Part shown: positions 23,286 to 35,011 of the stretch, piece by piece
Position numbering within the stretch: position 1 is the stretch's first letter
Layout: each line of letters starts with the position of its first letter
NCBI GenBank assembly: GCA_002270565.1
Contig: NQMI01000024.1
Location: 310,001 to 374,000 of the forward strand
Reading direction: 5' to 3'
Source: Stenocarpella maydis
Taxonomy: Eukaryota > Ascomycota > Sordariomycetes > Diaporthales > Diaporthaceae
DNA length: 64,000 bases
Program-made: the position numbers and the translations under genes
Notes under the pieces: model-generated
Seen by the model: only the letters and a program-made list of their open reading frames with translations
The model's database searches: none
What the model was told of the DNA's origin: nothing

Positions 23286-24663
23286 CGCCAAGGTCAAGTG
23301 GCGCGGTGCGAAACGAGACTCGAGACCAGGAAGGTGACCATCGCAGGTATGCATATTGTTGTGCGCCGGCTGGCATGCTACATATTCATACATCTACGCG
23401 CATGGTGCCCGACAGATGCAAGGACACGGCCAGCCTAGTAGGCCAATGTGTATGCCCCATCGCTGCCGTCTTCGGAATTCTTGACCAGGTTCCAGTTTCC
23501 GGTCGTGACGGGTCTGGACAAGGCAGAGCACGAGGAGGAGCCGCTCATAAATATAGTGTAGACTATGTGGTTATGGTTGATGCGTTGTCCGGTGGCGCAA
23601 GTCTGTCCGGTCCGGAGGTGGAGACCACTCTAGTGTGAATTTTGCGAATAGCCCCTGCCAGCAAAGAGGAGACGATCGTGAGGTTAGGGGAGGGTGAACA
23701 AGTGTACGATGAACGTCAGCGCAGTGGCCTGGCCACGATGCGACTCTGCACAACATCTTTGACCCGCAGAGGGGGGAGCTGCGTGGCCAGGGGGGAGGCT
23801 TCCCAGCCTTGCTTGCAGTACCCCAGATTTTGGACGACCAAGGGCCTGGATCAACATACTGCATTGTGCTATTGCAGTTGGTACTTAGATGGGGATCCAG
23901 AACCCAAGATCGCGAGGTGACTCTACAGTTTGTAGCCATTCTGTCGCGCGGGTTCATTTCATCTCTTGTTCGCGTCTCGGCATGGGCCGGTGCTCAACGG
24001 GTGACTGTCGTCTTGAAGGTGGTGTGCGGCTCCTTGCAGACTTCTAGGTAGACTGCCACCCATGGAGACCTTTTTCAGACTGCCTTTATGAATTTTTTGG
24101 CATTGGATCCAGCTAATGGACTCCCATAGGGCGGCGGGCATCCTTCTGCGGTAGTTTGTGTCGAGGAGGACATGTAGATAGCCCTTACTTGCACTGGGAC
24201 TGGTGAACTGAGGACTTATGATGTGCTCTCGTAGTCAGCCTCGAGATCTTGTAATCCGACAGGTAAAAGAGCTCACTACCTTTTGCTTTAGCATATTCGA
24301 ACAGTGAAGTGCTCTTGGTGGGGAGATGGTGATGGCTTCTCAAAAGTCGACAGCCTGTTCGTTCATATAATTAAATTAGCATACATTTTCATACCGAGTA
24401 CCTTTCAAGGGTTCAGGTCAGGGTTGGGGTTTGAGGACTTCGATCGCCGGGGTTTTGAAGCTTGGACAGGTTCAGGGGCTGCGAAATGTAACAGGTGATG
24501 CTGGCGCCAAAAGCTTGGGTCTGACCAAGGCCAGCATACGCAGAAGACAACAAAAGTAGGACGCAAATCCATCCACCTCCTTGGCTCGAGTTTCGGATCG
24601 CCATACCATTACCTTATAATCTCTTCAAGGAAGCAACAGAGCCAAGAGGCCGACGCCCAGCAG
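23286..24663. other. Intergenic, no gene seen
   Basis: The left end should hold the promoter of the broken esterase. The remainder has no frame with protein character on either strand and no repeat structure that I could recognise. Confidence 0.45.
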
Positions 24664-25137
24664 ATGAGGATGATACCCACAAGCACCACGGGTTTCGCCA
24701 TCGGAGCAGCCGGCCTGCTGCTCGCACCAGCACTGGCCATCGACAGCTCACACGCTGAGCCCGATATCATGCTTGTGCATAAACTTAAATTGGACAAGTC
24801 CCTGGAATGGAACCCAGCACTGGACACAGCAGTGCCTGCAGCCCCTATGGGGCCTATGGGGCGCCGACTCGGCCATGAGACGGACAACGAGGGGTCCCGC
24901 GGACAGATCTTCACACATCAACCACAAGGCGACAGAGAGCGTCCCACGGCGGACAGCACACCGCTGGGCGGTTTGGCGGAACTGAAGAGGTCGGAGGACG
25001 GGGCTGAGGGCACGAGTGCGGTGCTCCTGAGGAGGGAATCGAGTGCCGCGCCGACTATATATGGCGTCAGCATCTGGTTGATCATCGCATGGCTGGCCCT
25101 GGTGTACTTGATGTACAGGACTGGGTCTATGTTCTAG
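24664..25137 (+). CDS. Small secretory-pathway protein with C-terminal membrane segment
   Basis: A single exon of 157 residues that I do not recognise. The N-terminus has a hydrophobic signal-like stretch (GFAIGAAGLLLAPALAID). The middle is polar and contains dibasic sites (GRRL, LKRSED, LLRRES) that could be processed by Kex2-type proteases. The C-terminus is a clear membrane helix (VSIWLIIAWLALVYLMY) followed by RTGSMF. A second ATG two codons later is equally possible. It precedes the P450 in the same orientation, with the inverted-repeat element between them. It may be a lineage-specific surface protein; the gene call rests on signal plus membrane architecture only. Confidence 0.5.
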   Translation: MRMIPTSTTGFAIGAAGLLLAPALAIDSSHAEPDIMLVHKLKLDKSLEWNPALDTAVPAAPMGPMGRRLGHETDNEGSRGQIFTHQPQGDRERPTADSTPLGGLAELKRSEDGAEGTSAVLLRRESSAAPTIYGVSIWLIIAWLALVYLMYRTGSMF

Positions 25138-25503
25138 TTGATATCATGTGGCTGTATTTGGACAAAGACTTGCGGTGTTGGTTGGGATGCCGCGAATATC
25201 TAGTTAGGCAAGTCCGAATGCCTCATAATGCGGAACTGTTGACGATCTATCCGATCTGTCAGGACGGGTGGGGTTGCTCTGAGTGCATGCAACATCGCAG
25301 CCGCTGCACCAGCTCACCGGCGACGTGATGCGTTATAGATTTAGATTCATCATGAGAATTCCTCCTGGAAGCAGAATCGAAACCGCACGCCCGGAATCGC
25401 ATAGTTGCCGTCAGCAGTAAGTGGCCCAGGTGAAGATCTTCGCTGCGCCACTCGTCGTTCAGACGGAGAAGGAGCCTGTGGCGCTGGTCTCAGCAGGGGT
25501 GTA
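25138..25503. other. Spacer before the inverted-repeat element
   Basis: The 3' flank of the small secretory protein gene. It ends in a TA dinucleotide (25502..25503) that forms the left target-site duplication of the element. No gene seen. Confidence 0.4.
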
Positions 25504-25547
25504 TGGTGCGCCGCAGTGCTAACTTTCCAAAAACCCCTTCTAACCTC
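25504..25547 (+). repeat. Left terminal inverted repeat
   Basis: Matches the reverse complement of 25932..25973. The perfect outer part is TGGTGCGCCG. Inner mismatches are C/T and A/G, as expected of RIP. Confidence 0.8.
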
Positions 25548-25931
25548 CCTCAAAATAAGTACCTAGAGGACTTTTACTTTTTTAGACTAAGAACTTAACC
25601 AAAAAAGCACTTTTAAGAAAATCATTTTAGAGATATATTCTTTAGAGCCTAATAAAGACTTTTCTCTTCAAGATTTTCTTTTTGAAAATTTCAATCTTAA
25701 TTCTTTTCTAGAATTAAAATAAAACGTTTAAAAGAAATATTTTTAAAAAGAGTATCTTTAGTATCTAAGGATATTTAGGAATATTAGGAATAAGCTAAGT
25801 CTTAGTAGGCTACTAGGGATATTCTGTATATTAGCCTCTTGGTAATTGGAGAAAAAGTGGAGATTTGGATTTTTTTTAAACTAATCAGAGTCCTCCATAC
25901 CCTCCCTGGGGTTAAATTATCAAGTGAATCT

Positions 25932-25973
25932 GAGGTAACAAGGGGTTTTTAAAGTCAGCACTACGGCGCACCA
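25932..25973 (-). repeat. Right terminal inverted repeat
   Basis: Inverted partner of 25504..25547, ending in CGGCGCACCA immediately before the TA at 25974. Confidence 0.8.
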
Positions 25974-26165
25974 TAGGGGGTGCCTGCTAAAGTGGCCCAG
26001 ACGCTGGTTTCCCACCTTTCAACATTCCTCAGCCTCTCTGCTCATTGCCGTCTCCTAAGATAACCCAACCTCTCGCCGTCCGTCAGACACCTGGCTGAAG
26101 CCACCCTTCCGGCCTGCGTCTCAACTCCGCACTCAGCTCATACTCTGCTTATCGCTGAAGAGAAC

Positions 26166-27996
26166 ATGATAGACAAGTACGGACCTGTCCTGTGGACAGC
26201 AATCGCCGTCCTCCTCGCCTACGGCATCAAGACCGTTAGAAAATGGAAGTACCAGCGATTCCAGCAGTACGCTGCCATCCCCCAGCCCGACAAGATCTCC
26301 TTCATATGGGGCCACATGAAGCTTATGGGCGAGCTGTTCAAGAACGCCCCTGACCGGAGACTTCATCTCGACGAAGTGATACGAAACTACCTGCCCAGTG
26401 TGGGAAACCCGCCCGTTCTTTTCCTCGACCTGCGGCCTCTCAATTACCCCATGCTCATAGTATGCGACCACGAGGTGGCCGAACAGATCACTAAGCCATC
26501 GCCGAGGTGGTCTTCGAGCACGCCAAAGTCACCCACCCTAGGCGATATATGGCATCTCACCGGCGAGAATTCCATCATCACCTCCGAAGCAGACCACTGG
26601 AAGGCCCAGAGGCGACAGCTCAACCCGGGCTTTGCGCCCCAGCACCTGCTCACCGTCCTGCCCATTGTCCTGGACAAGACCAGGTTTTTCCTGGACCACC
26701 TGGACCGCTACTCCCGGAGCGGCGAGGAGTTTTGCCTCGACGAGCTCTGTGTCACGTTGACCTTCGATATCATCGGAGCCGTCACCATGGGCCAGGACTT
26801 TAAGGCTCAGATCCCAGGGGAGCAAAGCGAGATCCTGCTGTCCTTCAGGGCCATCATGGAACAGTACACGAGCCGCAGGGGTCCAAGCATCCCAGGCTCC
26901 AATTTCTTCCGAGAGCGTGTCCGCCGGCAGCACGCCGCAAAGCTCGACAGGCTCTTGAAAGGCATCGTCCGTAACGAGTACGCCCAGCTCAGTGCCGGTG
27001 GCACCAAGTCCCGCAGCGTGCTGGCACTCAGCCTGCAAGGAACCGAGCAGCTCACCTCCGAGCTCCTGCAACAGACAAGCGACAACCTGCGCGTGTTCCT
27101 CTTCGCCGGCCACGACACGACGAGTATCATGCTGCAGTGGGCCTGCGTAGAGCTAGCAAAGTCCCCGCAGCAGCTAAAAACCCTCCGCGCGGAGCTCGAC
27201 GAGCTCTTCGGGCCCGACGCCGACCCCGACGTTGTCCGCGAGAAGCTGCTCGCCCCCGGCGGCAGCGAGATCCTGAGCCAGATGGCCTACACCTCTGCCG
27301 TCATCAAGGAGGTGCTGCGCCTGCACCCCCCGGCCGCCTCGGTGCGGATGAGCCCGCCCGGCACAAACTTCCAGCTCACCCTGCCGGACGGGAAGCAGGT
27401 GTGCCCAGACGGGTGCATCATGTACCTGTGCAGCACCATCATCCAGCGCGACCGCAAGGTGTACGGGGACACGGCGGACGACTTCGTCCCCGAGCGGTGG
27501 CTCGGGGACACGTCGGGCCTGCCGGCGAGCGCGTGGAGGCCCTTTGAGAGGGGCCCGCGGGCGTGCATAGGCCTGGAGCTGGCGAATATCGAGGCCAAGG
27601 TCATCCTAGCGTGCGCTGTGCGGCGGTATGAGTTCCAAAAGGTCGGCATCGGTGAGCTGGATTTGGACAGCGAGGGTAGGCCTATTTTGGATGACAAGGG
27701 GTATTACCGGACGAAGTCGGATCTTTTTAATGTAAGAGCCCCTCCACCCCCCCCCCCCCCCAAAAAAAAAAAANNNNNNNNNNNNNNNCCAAAAAATAAA
27801 AAAGAGGGGGGAAAAAAGAAGAAAATAACAAACACAACCACCCCTCAAATGATATTGTCCGCGGCATTTATGAGGCAGCTGCACTGGAAGCTAATTGTTA
27901 CCACAGAGTATTCAAGTGACAGCCAAACCGGTAGATCGGACCATGATGAAGGTCAGGCTCAGCGAACAAGCCAAGACAACAGCCACGAAGACATGA
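26166..27996 (+). CDS. Cytochrome P450 monooxygenase
   Basis: Two exons, 26166..27731 and 27907..27996, give 551 residues. An N-terminal membrane anchor (VLWTAIAVLLAYGI) places it on the endoplasmic reticulum. The I-helix oxygen-binding motif is AGHDTTS near residue 314, the K-helix ExxR is KEVLR near 381, and the haem-binding loop is FERGPRACIGLE with ligand Cys near 467. The HWKAQRRQLNPGF segment resembles the C-helix of membrane P450s in the CYP4/CYP52-like and sterigmatocystin StcS/VerA-like groups; the substrate is unknown. The intron starts GTAAGAG and ends ACAG, and contains C15, A12 and an assembly gap, so its length is uncertain. Splicing to 27907 restores a normal P450 tail (SIQVTAKPVDRTMMKVRL). 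Reading through the gap would give an unnatural poly-Pro/Lys end. An inverted-repeat element sits in its promoter. Confidence 0.93.
27774..27788. other. Assembly gap of 15 N inside P450 intron
   Basis: The run of N follows C15 (27747..27761) and A12 (27762..27773). The true length of the intron here is unknown. It does not touch coding sequence in the proposed model. Confidence 0.95.
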
Positions 27997-28029
27997 ACCT
28001 CTGGGCATGTAACCGGATGCAAGGCAGAT

Positions 28030-28035
28030 AATAAA
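28030..28035 (+). terminator. AATAAA polyadenylation signal for the P450
   Basis: AATAAA lies 34 bases after the P450 stop codon, at a typical distance for a fungal 3' end. Confidence 0.5.
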
Positions 28036-28559
28036 ATTGGATCCTCCGCCATGAGTTTTATTCTTGTCTTTTTGTTCGTTTAATCGAGATTTGGCCGCCG
28101 GCCGTTAGCGGAGCCTCCCGGCGACCTTGGCTGTCTTATGACGATCCCCTTCTCCCCCTTTCACCTCCCCTCAATCTCCCCAGAATAGAGGAAGGGGAAT
28201 GAAAACGAGACGAGGTACAGAAAAAGAATTACTCCCAGACTTTGATTCCCCATTCCCCAACGGTCTGATATTTGCCATTGTCCCACATCCAAAAACCATG
28301 AGAGTCAAACAATCGCAAAAATGTGGTATGACTGAGATCTTAAAACCAAGTCGCTTCCCCTCCTCTGACTTACTACCAGAGCCGCCGCACCCGTTCTCGG
28401 AGTCCACATTAAATAACCCTACCAAAAGGATTCTATCCTACTTTATTTAGTCTTAAGACATATAGTTAATATCGTTATATAAATATTTATAAAAAGTTTT
28501 CAAAAAACATATAAAAGTTTAGAATGTTAAAAGAAAACTAAAATAATTTAAAATAATTT
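28036..28559. other. 3' flank merging into AT-rich pocket
   Basis: No gene seen. From about 28425 to 28630 the sequence is strongly AT-rich and dominated by TA-containing words, as in RIP-affected DNA. This pocket borders and overlaps the decayed Myb-like gene. Confidence 0.45.
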
Positions 28560-29275
28560 TAAAAACATATTTTTTTTAAAATTATTAATAATTTGATATT
28601 TCTACTTATATTGAAATATTTTATAGGCTCTCTGACTTTGTCGCGCATCTCCCAGATGGCTTCCATCTCTTTGTCCGTCCATTTGTTGTGAGCTAGTCTC
28701 GCAGTAAGCGAGGCTGCGAAGGGACCAGCGTTTTTGGACTGTGTCCGCAAAGCCTTGATAATCTCACCCGCAGTTCGAACCGGACACGCCTAGTTATCGA
28801 ACACATGAGCAACCTATCTGTGAGTACCCGTATGGTATAGAACTTATGTCTGAAATTTTCTGCAATGATTTGCCTTCAAGCTTCATTCAAATGGCGGTCT
28901 GGACTTCTTCTGTCCAGTTGGTAGTTTCCTGGTAGCGGTGTTCCTCTGCATCTTTAATTGGTCGTGTAATTACTGAGAGTCCTTCTGCCTCAACCTGGCA
29001 GTTCCTATATTTCATGTCAGCTGACGTCACTGCAACCCTGAAATGTGCACTTACGGGGGGCCCTTTGAGAGTGAGGCCCGTGGCATGGCTGTCCTAATTC
29101 GGCCCCGGGGTTTTGCCGGATATCGTCTACAAATTTCTTAGCGTTTGCTGTACAATGTTTGTGACAAAGGCAGGTAGCATGTTGAGGATGTCGACCAAGG
29201 CAAACGGCCGACGGAGGTCTCGAGGCTAAGTTATATTCCGAGGCTGTCGACAATATCCGGGCGTAACTATAACAG
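28560..29275 (-). pseudogene. RIP-decayed Myb/SANT-like gene
   Basis: Read leftward, a coding-like frame runs from about 29245, with RPFALVDILNMLPAFVTNI, then a 50-base intron (29005..29054; GTAAGT donor, CTGACATG branch, ATATAG acceptor). The next exon gives EGLSVITRPIKDAEEHRY and a Myb-like NWTEEVQTAI segment, then MKLEGKSLQKISDI. After a probable second intron of about 45 bases a further segment reads KWTDKEMEAIWEMRDK, again Myb/SANT-like. Three in-frame stops (TAG 29129..29127, TAG 29096..29094, TGA 28889..28887) are each one G-to-A change from TGG, and the last sits where such repeats often have Trp. This is the pattern RIP makes. The intact parent would be a Myb-like DNA-binding protein; family assignment is from motif resemblance only. 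Confidence 0.6.
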
Positions 29276-32200
29276 ACGCTCAAAGATCAAGACATACCCT
29301 ATCTAAAATCAAAAACTACTTCAGTCATTACAAGTCATTACAAGGGAAAGAGGCCCCAAGGACATTAGTCTCGCCTTAAACGCAGCGGACAGAAGCCTAA
29401 AAACCCTTGAGACACCCTGCGCTCCTGAGCAGACCGGTCACATACTCGGGCGGTGACAGCACGATGTCTCGATTTTTTTCTTTTAAAAAAAAACCCCTTT
29501 TTTGCAGGAACCCTTCTAGTTCTTCCATAAAGAGATAATGCAGTCAAGAAGGTAATCTTGGGAGGCGATACACAATATACTTGATTGGGTACAACAACAC
29601 TGCAACACTCGCACAAGAACGCCCAGTAGCCTCCTCGAGCTTATTTCCTACCACAGCCACCACACACGCTCTCAGTGTCCGGATTAAGATGACCGCAGCC
29701 ACAGCGCCAGTCGGCTTGATCCCGCACCAGAGCTTTGGCCGGAGTGGCTATCATGATTGCCTAGGCCCCAGGGTAGGTTCCGGAAGCTATTTCTATCTCT
29801 CTCCCTCTCTCTCTCTCTCCCTCTTCGGTCTTGGGTTGGTAAGCCTCGGGCCGATCCTGGTGGGCGCCGTTAGTGGCAGATCAGGGTCGTGGGGGGCAGG
29901 GGCTAGAGCGGAACGGCTTGTTCCGGCGATGGCGAGGTAGGTCTTACGTTTGACGAGTAGTGGGTTGTGTCCAGTGGTGGCGCTATGCTCGGTCGGTGCG
30001 GGACTACTAGTCGGAGTAGTAGTGGCGGAACCCAGGTGGTAGTGCGTTGTAGTTGCAGTAGCTGCACGTGTAGCAGTTTGTGAGATGTTCTGGAGCGAGT
30101 CTTTTCGTGTGACGGTATATCTTCAGGTGGGAAGACTTCGTTCAAAGATGGGACTTGTAGAAAATAAAGTCAAGCAGTTAAGCGTTTCGTCGATCACCAA
30201 GGAGTGCCGAAGTGATCGACCTGGGGACAGCAGGCTGGGAGCGGGCACTGCGCCCCATCTTATATCACTCGTTCGCAGCAGTGGGATGGGAGGCCAGACC
30301 GAACCCCCCCAGGAGGGTTAGACGTGTGAGGTAAATTCATTTACGATATCCACCCTGACAGGCTGGGCTGCTGCCACCCCCCCCCCCAAAATCCCAACCA
30401 CCCCTCTCGCCTCATCCTCATGCTTCTGTATAGACGCAACCGGCGACGACGAAAGAACGGCAGGCTCGCTTGCCCTTCACTTTTGCCACCTCTCGGACCA
30501 AATGTTGCACATTCCATATGACTTACCCGCCCGTTCAAGATAGACGAGCCACGTCCGCCCTTACACCAACGACCACATGGACCCGCGTTGTTGCTGATCT
30601 GCGATGCGACCCGGGCTTTCCCGCCCACTAGGCTGAAGTTGAGCCGGGTGTGCAGGCCCTGAGCCAGTTGTTTCGAAGTAGGCTACAGTGTGTGCGAGCG
30701 GGGGTACCCATCGTAGCAGTAAGCCTACACCATAATCGGTACCAGATATTCCGTGTTTTCCCTCTTGCGCCTTGCTTCGAGACTCTGCCCGCTCTGGCTG
30801 TTGCTGCAGCGCATTCTGCTTGCTCATCAGGAGTCAGATGTGGGGGGGTTTAGTCCAAGTGGATACACCCCCAAGCCCTCTTATCTATCTTTAGGTAGAA
30901 GCCCATATCTCATCTGCGTGTGTGCGAGTGTGTCCGTTCTACTCGAGACACTAGGGCCGGCTGCCCCCTAAATAGCAGTCTTCGGCGCACGGCATGGCAA
31001 TATGTCCGTGCTCCATAATAATACTACTTACTGTAGTGGTGGTAGTCGGGCAAATTTTGTTATTTATCGCGGTCCCGTATCTGGCGCTGTGCAGGGAGGG
31101 AGCGTGACAATCCAAATGTTACACGGCCGCCTCTGGCGACGAGGTTGCCCCGAGAGCCCTGTGGGATCCTTGAAGCGAGGTGGCCCAGGCGGAAGCCTCC
31201 CCACTGCCCCTCCCAGCTAAAGTGGCCCCAGCCCTGGGAGGGCCTGGCCGACCACAGACCGTGGGAACCGGCTCCGCTTTGATGTGGGTTCTTGTCCGAA
31301 ACTTTTTTTTGGCGCTTCACGTGGCTCCCCACGCCTCGTTCATGCAAGCAATCTGCGAGATCATCGTGCGATGGTGCTCTCCCTTCATCTGCGGATTTCG
31401 AGTCGTCCCTCGGGCTGGCCGTTTTTGTTGCACACTAGGTACTCTGCGTGGCCTCCTGATACGAAGGGCATGTGATTCCCGCCACCGGGTGCCCAGCTGA
31501 CGGCGGGCAGCGGCTTTCGTCATGATGTGACGATTTCGTTCAATCGCAATATAGCAGATGGAGTGCTCTATGTCATCCTGCATACCCTGCAATGAACATC
31601 TGTTGCCGTTTGAGGGAATACCAGTTCTTGAACCACAGGTTTAAATACCACCCAGCCGAAGCTTGAAGAATGATCAGAAACTGATGCCTTGGTGTGAGGC
31701 TCGCAGGGATCATATCACAATTGCAGATGCTGTCCTGGCCAGCATACCCTTCAGTGAAATAAACTTTCCTGGGATCGCATCCTCAAAAATAATTTCCCGT
31801 CGAACCACAACCTGTGCACTTTGTCCGTCGTTAGTATCATCTGTGACACGTTTTTAGGATGAACTCCAAGACCTAGATAGATCTTGGCTCCCCCTTGTCT
31901 GCAGGACATTCCCTCACGGATACTGGCAAGACAAGTCCCCAGATCCCTGTGAACTGCGCCTAAGTGAGGCGTTTCGAACGTTCAGCTTTCCGGCTTCTCA
32001 CTGGCAATTTTGAGGCTCTGGCCGTGAACGGTTATCTTCCGGTCCCACCCTCCGTAACCGTTCTCAGCCTCACGATCTTGGCGAGTTCTATCAATAGATC
32101 ATCATCCCTTCTCCTGGCGGGGCTCGATCTCACACATCCATGCACAGACACGAATCTTAATATCAACCAGAAATGGCGGCCGGGAATGTCTAGTAATCGT

Positions 32201-34710
32201 AAACACGCTGACCATGTAACAGACAGGACGGCGGCCCGGTCTAGACCATCTGAAGCCGCGAGGCCCATGAGATATTAGGTCAACATCTCGGGCTCAGCGC
32301 ATCCTTGGGCGTTCACCCAGCTTCCAGGAACATGGATGGTACTGGGAGCTCGCGAGTAATGTTTGAAGACAACGTATCGCCAGAAGCCCCTACTAATAGC
32401 AGCTCGCCAAAGTAGCCCGCCTCAACCCGAAGGAGCGGTGGCTAACAGAGCCGTGTTTCAGATTTCTAAGTTAGGGCCACTTCTCTTTCGTAAATACGGA
32501 CTCCCTAAGCTCCCTTAACTACGTGCGCCCCTTGACCGGTACTTGAGGCCACAAGTCGGCGACTGAGTCCCCTCCCCCTCCAACATCAGCAATTTCGAGA
32601 TCAAAAAGGGTGGGAACTGAAGGACAAGAAGGATCAGACCCAGGAAGCGGCATACACGGTCCCCAGCAAGCTTGTAGTCGCCTCAGGCGCAGAGAAAAAC
32701 AGTCCTCGCTACCACGTGACCATTTCACAATAATAAATCGCGTGAAATTCAGTGGGGATATGTAGCCTCGAGCTCAGGCGGTAAAACATCGGGGAGGCGA
32801 GTCATTCCCACCCAGTCGTACAGTTGTTCTAGACCGGAACTCACTCCAGGCAAACAGCATCTAAGGGCCCAAGATGATCTTATCTTTCAGGTCGAATAGT
32901 GGACCTCATGCTGATGTGTTCCCCGCATTATTTATAGCAATATGTTGTATTTCATCAGTTGCGATGTAGTATTGGGGGGGGGGGGGCGCGTGGCGAGAAT
33001 ATGCCCTTACGCCCAGACGAAATATGGGGCTTCTTCCAGCCGACTCGGAGCAGTCGGAGTTGTTGTCTAATGCTCACTTATCGGCTCACCAAGGCATCTG
33101 TTACCTGGAATGTCTCCCGAGGTCGGTATGCTTCCGATACCACTTGACCTTGCATTGTGGGGAACGAGATACGTGGGACACGGGGTAGCGAATACGCTGA
33201 GTACAGGGCTTTCCCCTGTCGATTATGAGTTTGTGACCTCTGAACCTTTGGTGAAGGGCTCCGTGTTTATAATAGTTGTCCGTGCATTTTAAACTTTAAA
33301 CGAAAGGAATACATATTTATATAAGGAAAATATAGGAAATTTACGTTGTTACCAGTATGTATTGATTTAACTAAGTTTTACACAAAGATGGAGCATTGTA
33401 GGACCTTAGCTCTTTAATCAGTGTAAGTATTTATACCTCTGTGATAAAAATCAAGGGAGAGCCCTGTAGATGGCTAATACGAAACTCATACACACCGAGC
33501 GAATCCACATATGTCAAGGGAGGAGAAAACACAAAGTAAATGTGTTGATATAGCACTGATGATGTAACACAATGTAACGCTGCCAAGCAGCAAGGAAAGG
33601 AAAGTCCCGGGGGTTCAGCAATTTAGTACCGACCTGGGTATTGACTCGCCAGTATAAGTTGGCCTTGGGGCTACTCGTCCTGACGGTCTGTGTGTACCTA
33701 GGTGGCTTAAAGTCGGTCTCGACTAGCCTTATCATGAGGCTATTACTATTTTATTAGGCGCTATTGTGTTTTAAAATTTATTATTATTAATATTATGTTT
33801 CTTATTTACTGCTGAGTCTTCCAGTGTTTATAATTATATGGAGGGATTGCTATAGCTCCTTATTCTTTTAATTGAAAAAAGAAGGGGGGGGGGGGGAGGG
33901 TTGTAATTAAACGGATTAAGACCGAAATTAACTAGGTATTGACCGTCATTGACTACATGAGAAGATCAACCAACGTTGCATCCATGCTGATCACTGAAAA
34001 GTCATACGAAGGGTGCGCTGTATTGTAATATGCCCGCTCACATTCGGACTAGAGAAATTGGATACTAGCATCTGCAAGATCGGAAAGTACAACGGTAAAT
34101 CCCTTTGTCTCGAGACATAGCCAACCAAATAATAGGTATCGCCCACCGACACGCTTGAATGATTATACACACCTAAATTCCAGGCATGATTCACATTGCC
34201 CAGTTAACGCACCTGACGATAACCTGTTAAAACTATAGCAGTCGGTGCTGAAGGATTAGTCAACTGGCCTCATGAATTGTTGCGAGTAGGTACTGCGAGG
34301 TTGTCGGAACCCTTATTTACTTAAAGTTCTGACGATGTAATAGGTATACTTCCGTTTCTGAAGGCTTGATATCCGTCTCCATGAATGACCTCCTTTATAT
34401 TAATGATTTAGATATGCCAGAGGGAATGTCTTTCGTGCTGACACAGGGTGGTCTTAATGCGGAAGTAATATGCGGGTGACAAAAGAGTAATCAACGTCCG
34501 CCCACCCAGCTTTTAACGTTAGCCCACCTAGCATGAGCAATAAGTCTTATACCTCCAGTGTTCTTTAATTACTCTTCCCCAACTCAAACTTTGGTGGTTT
34601 GATGTTCACATGGCTCAGCATCTAACCCATGCACTGAAAAATGTCGCTCGCTTTGGGTACGAGGGCATTGCCATCATTGACCGAGTGGTTATGCCAGGTG
34701 TAAAACCCAC
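29276..34710. other. 5.4-kb gene-poor region
   Basis: No convincing gene. Short frames occur but lack domains or coherent splicing. A CT-rich microsatellite lies near 29795..29823. A 53-base segment at 29551..29603 resembles 37577..37630. Runs of 13 G are at 32974..32986 and 33884..33896. From about 33290 onward the sequence becomes AT-rich. The region probably represents a decayed, repeat-influenced compartment. Confidence 0.5.
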
Positions 34711-35011
34711 ACCGGGGCCCTGAGGGCTATTAGTCCAAAGATAATAGTTTAAAAAGGACCATCTAAGCGTGGAGGGGGTTCAACCTCATCAGTCGCACCA
34801 CTGGCGAAACCCCTCCATGCCACCCAATAGGGCCGTCCACATACTCAAAGGAAGGACCTCAACATTCGCAGAGGGAGGTCCCTCACGCGCCCAGAGGGAG
34901 GGCTTCTATGAAGGCCCTTCGCGTGCCCATAGAAGGGGCCCTCCATGTGTCCAGAGGAAGGGTCCCCCTTCCTGGGCCCCCAGTCCTCTAGGGTAAGGTT
35001 CTCCCATAGAC
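34711..35011 (+). repeat. Dispersed repeat, copy A
   Basis: Begins ACCGGGGCCCT and ends near TAAGGTTCTCCCATAGAC. It matches 44164..44482 in the same orientation, with the same order of landmarks: GCGTGGAGG near the start, CCCA(A/G)TAGGGCC in the middle, and several degenerate repeats of the form CCCAGAGGAAGGG / GAGGGCCCTTC. Short GGGCCC palindromes recur. No reading frame is shared, so it is probably a non-coding mobile or satellite-like element. Confidence 0.75.

Larger units (their letters stand above)
25504..25973. mobile_element. TA-flanked terminal-inverted-repeat element (Tc1/mariner-like remnant)
   Basis: A 470-base segment bounded by TA on both sides (25502..25503 and 25974..25975). 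The left end (25504..25547) and the reverse complement of the right end (25932..25973) match over about 42 bases, both beginning TGGTGCGCCG and sharing AAAAACCCCTT. Differences are mostly transitions plus a two-base gap. The interior is strongly AT-rich with no open frame, consistent with RIP of a non-autonomous element. TA duplication and long inverted ends are hallmarks of the Tc1/mariner (Fot1/Pot2-type) superfamily. It ends 192 bases before the P450 start codon, so it lies inside that promoter. Confidence 0.8.

Noticed and set aside
27732..28031. P450 reading continuing through the N run to 28031
   Set aside because: It translates homopolymers and gap bases; splicing to 27907 gives the expected P450 C-terminus.
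28764..28790. GTTCGAAC box resembling a tRNA B box
   Set aside because: The flanking bases cannot form a T-arm stem or an acceptor stem, and no A box lies at the right distance. It falls inside the decayed Myb-like gene. No tRNA gene was found in the window.
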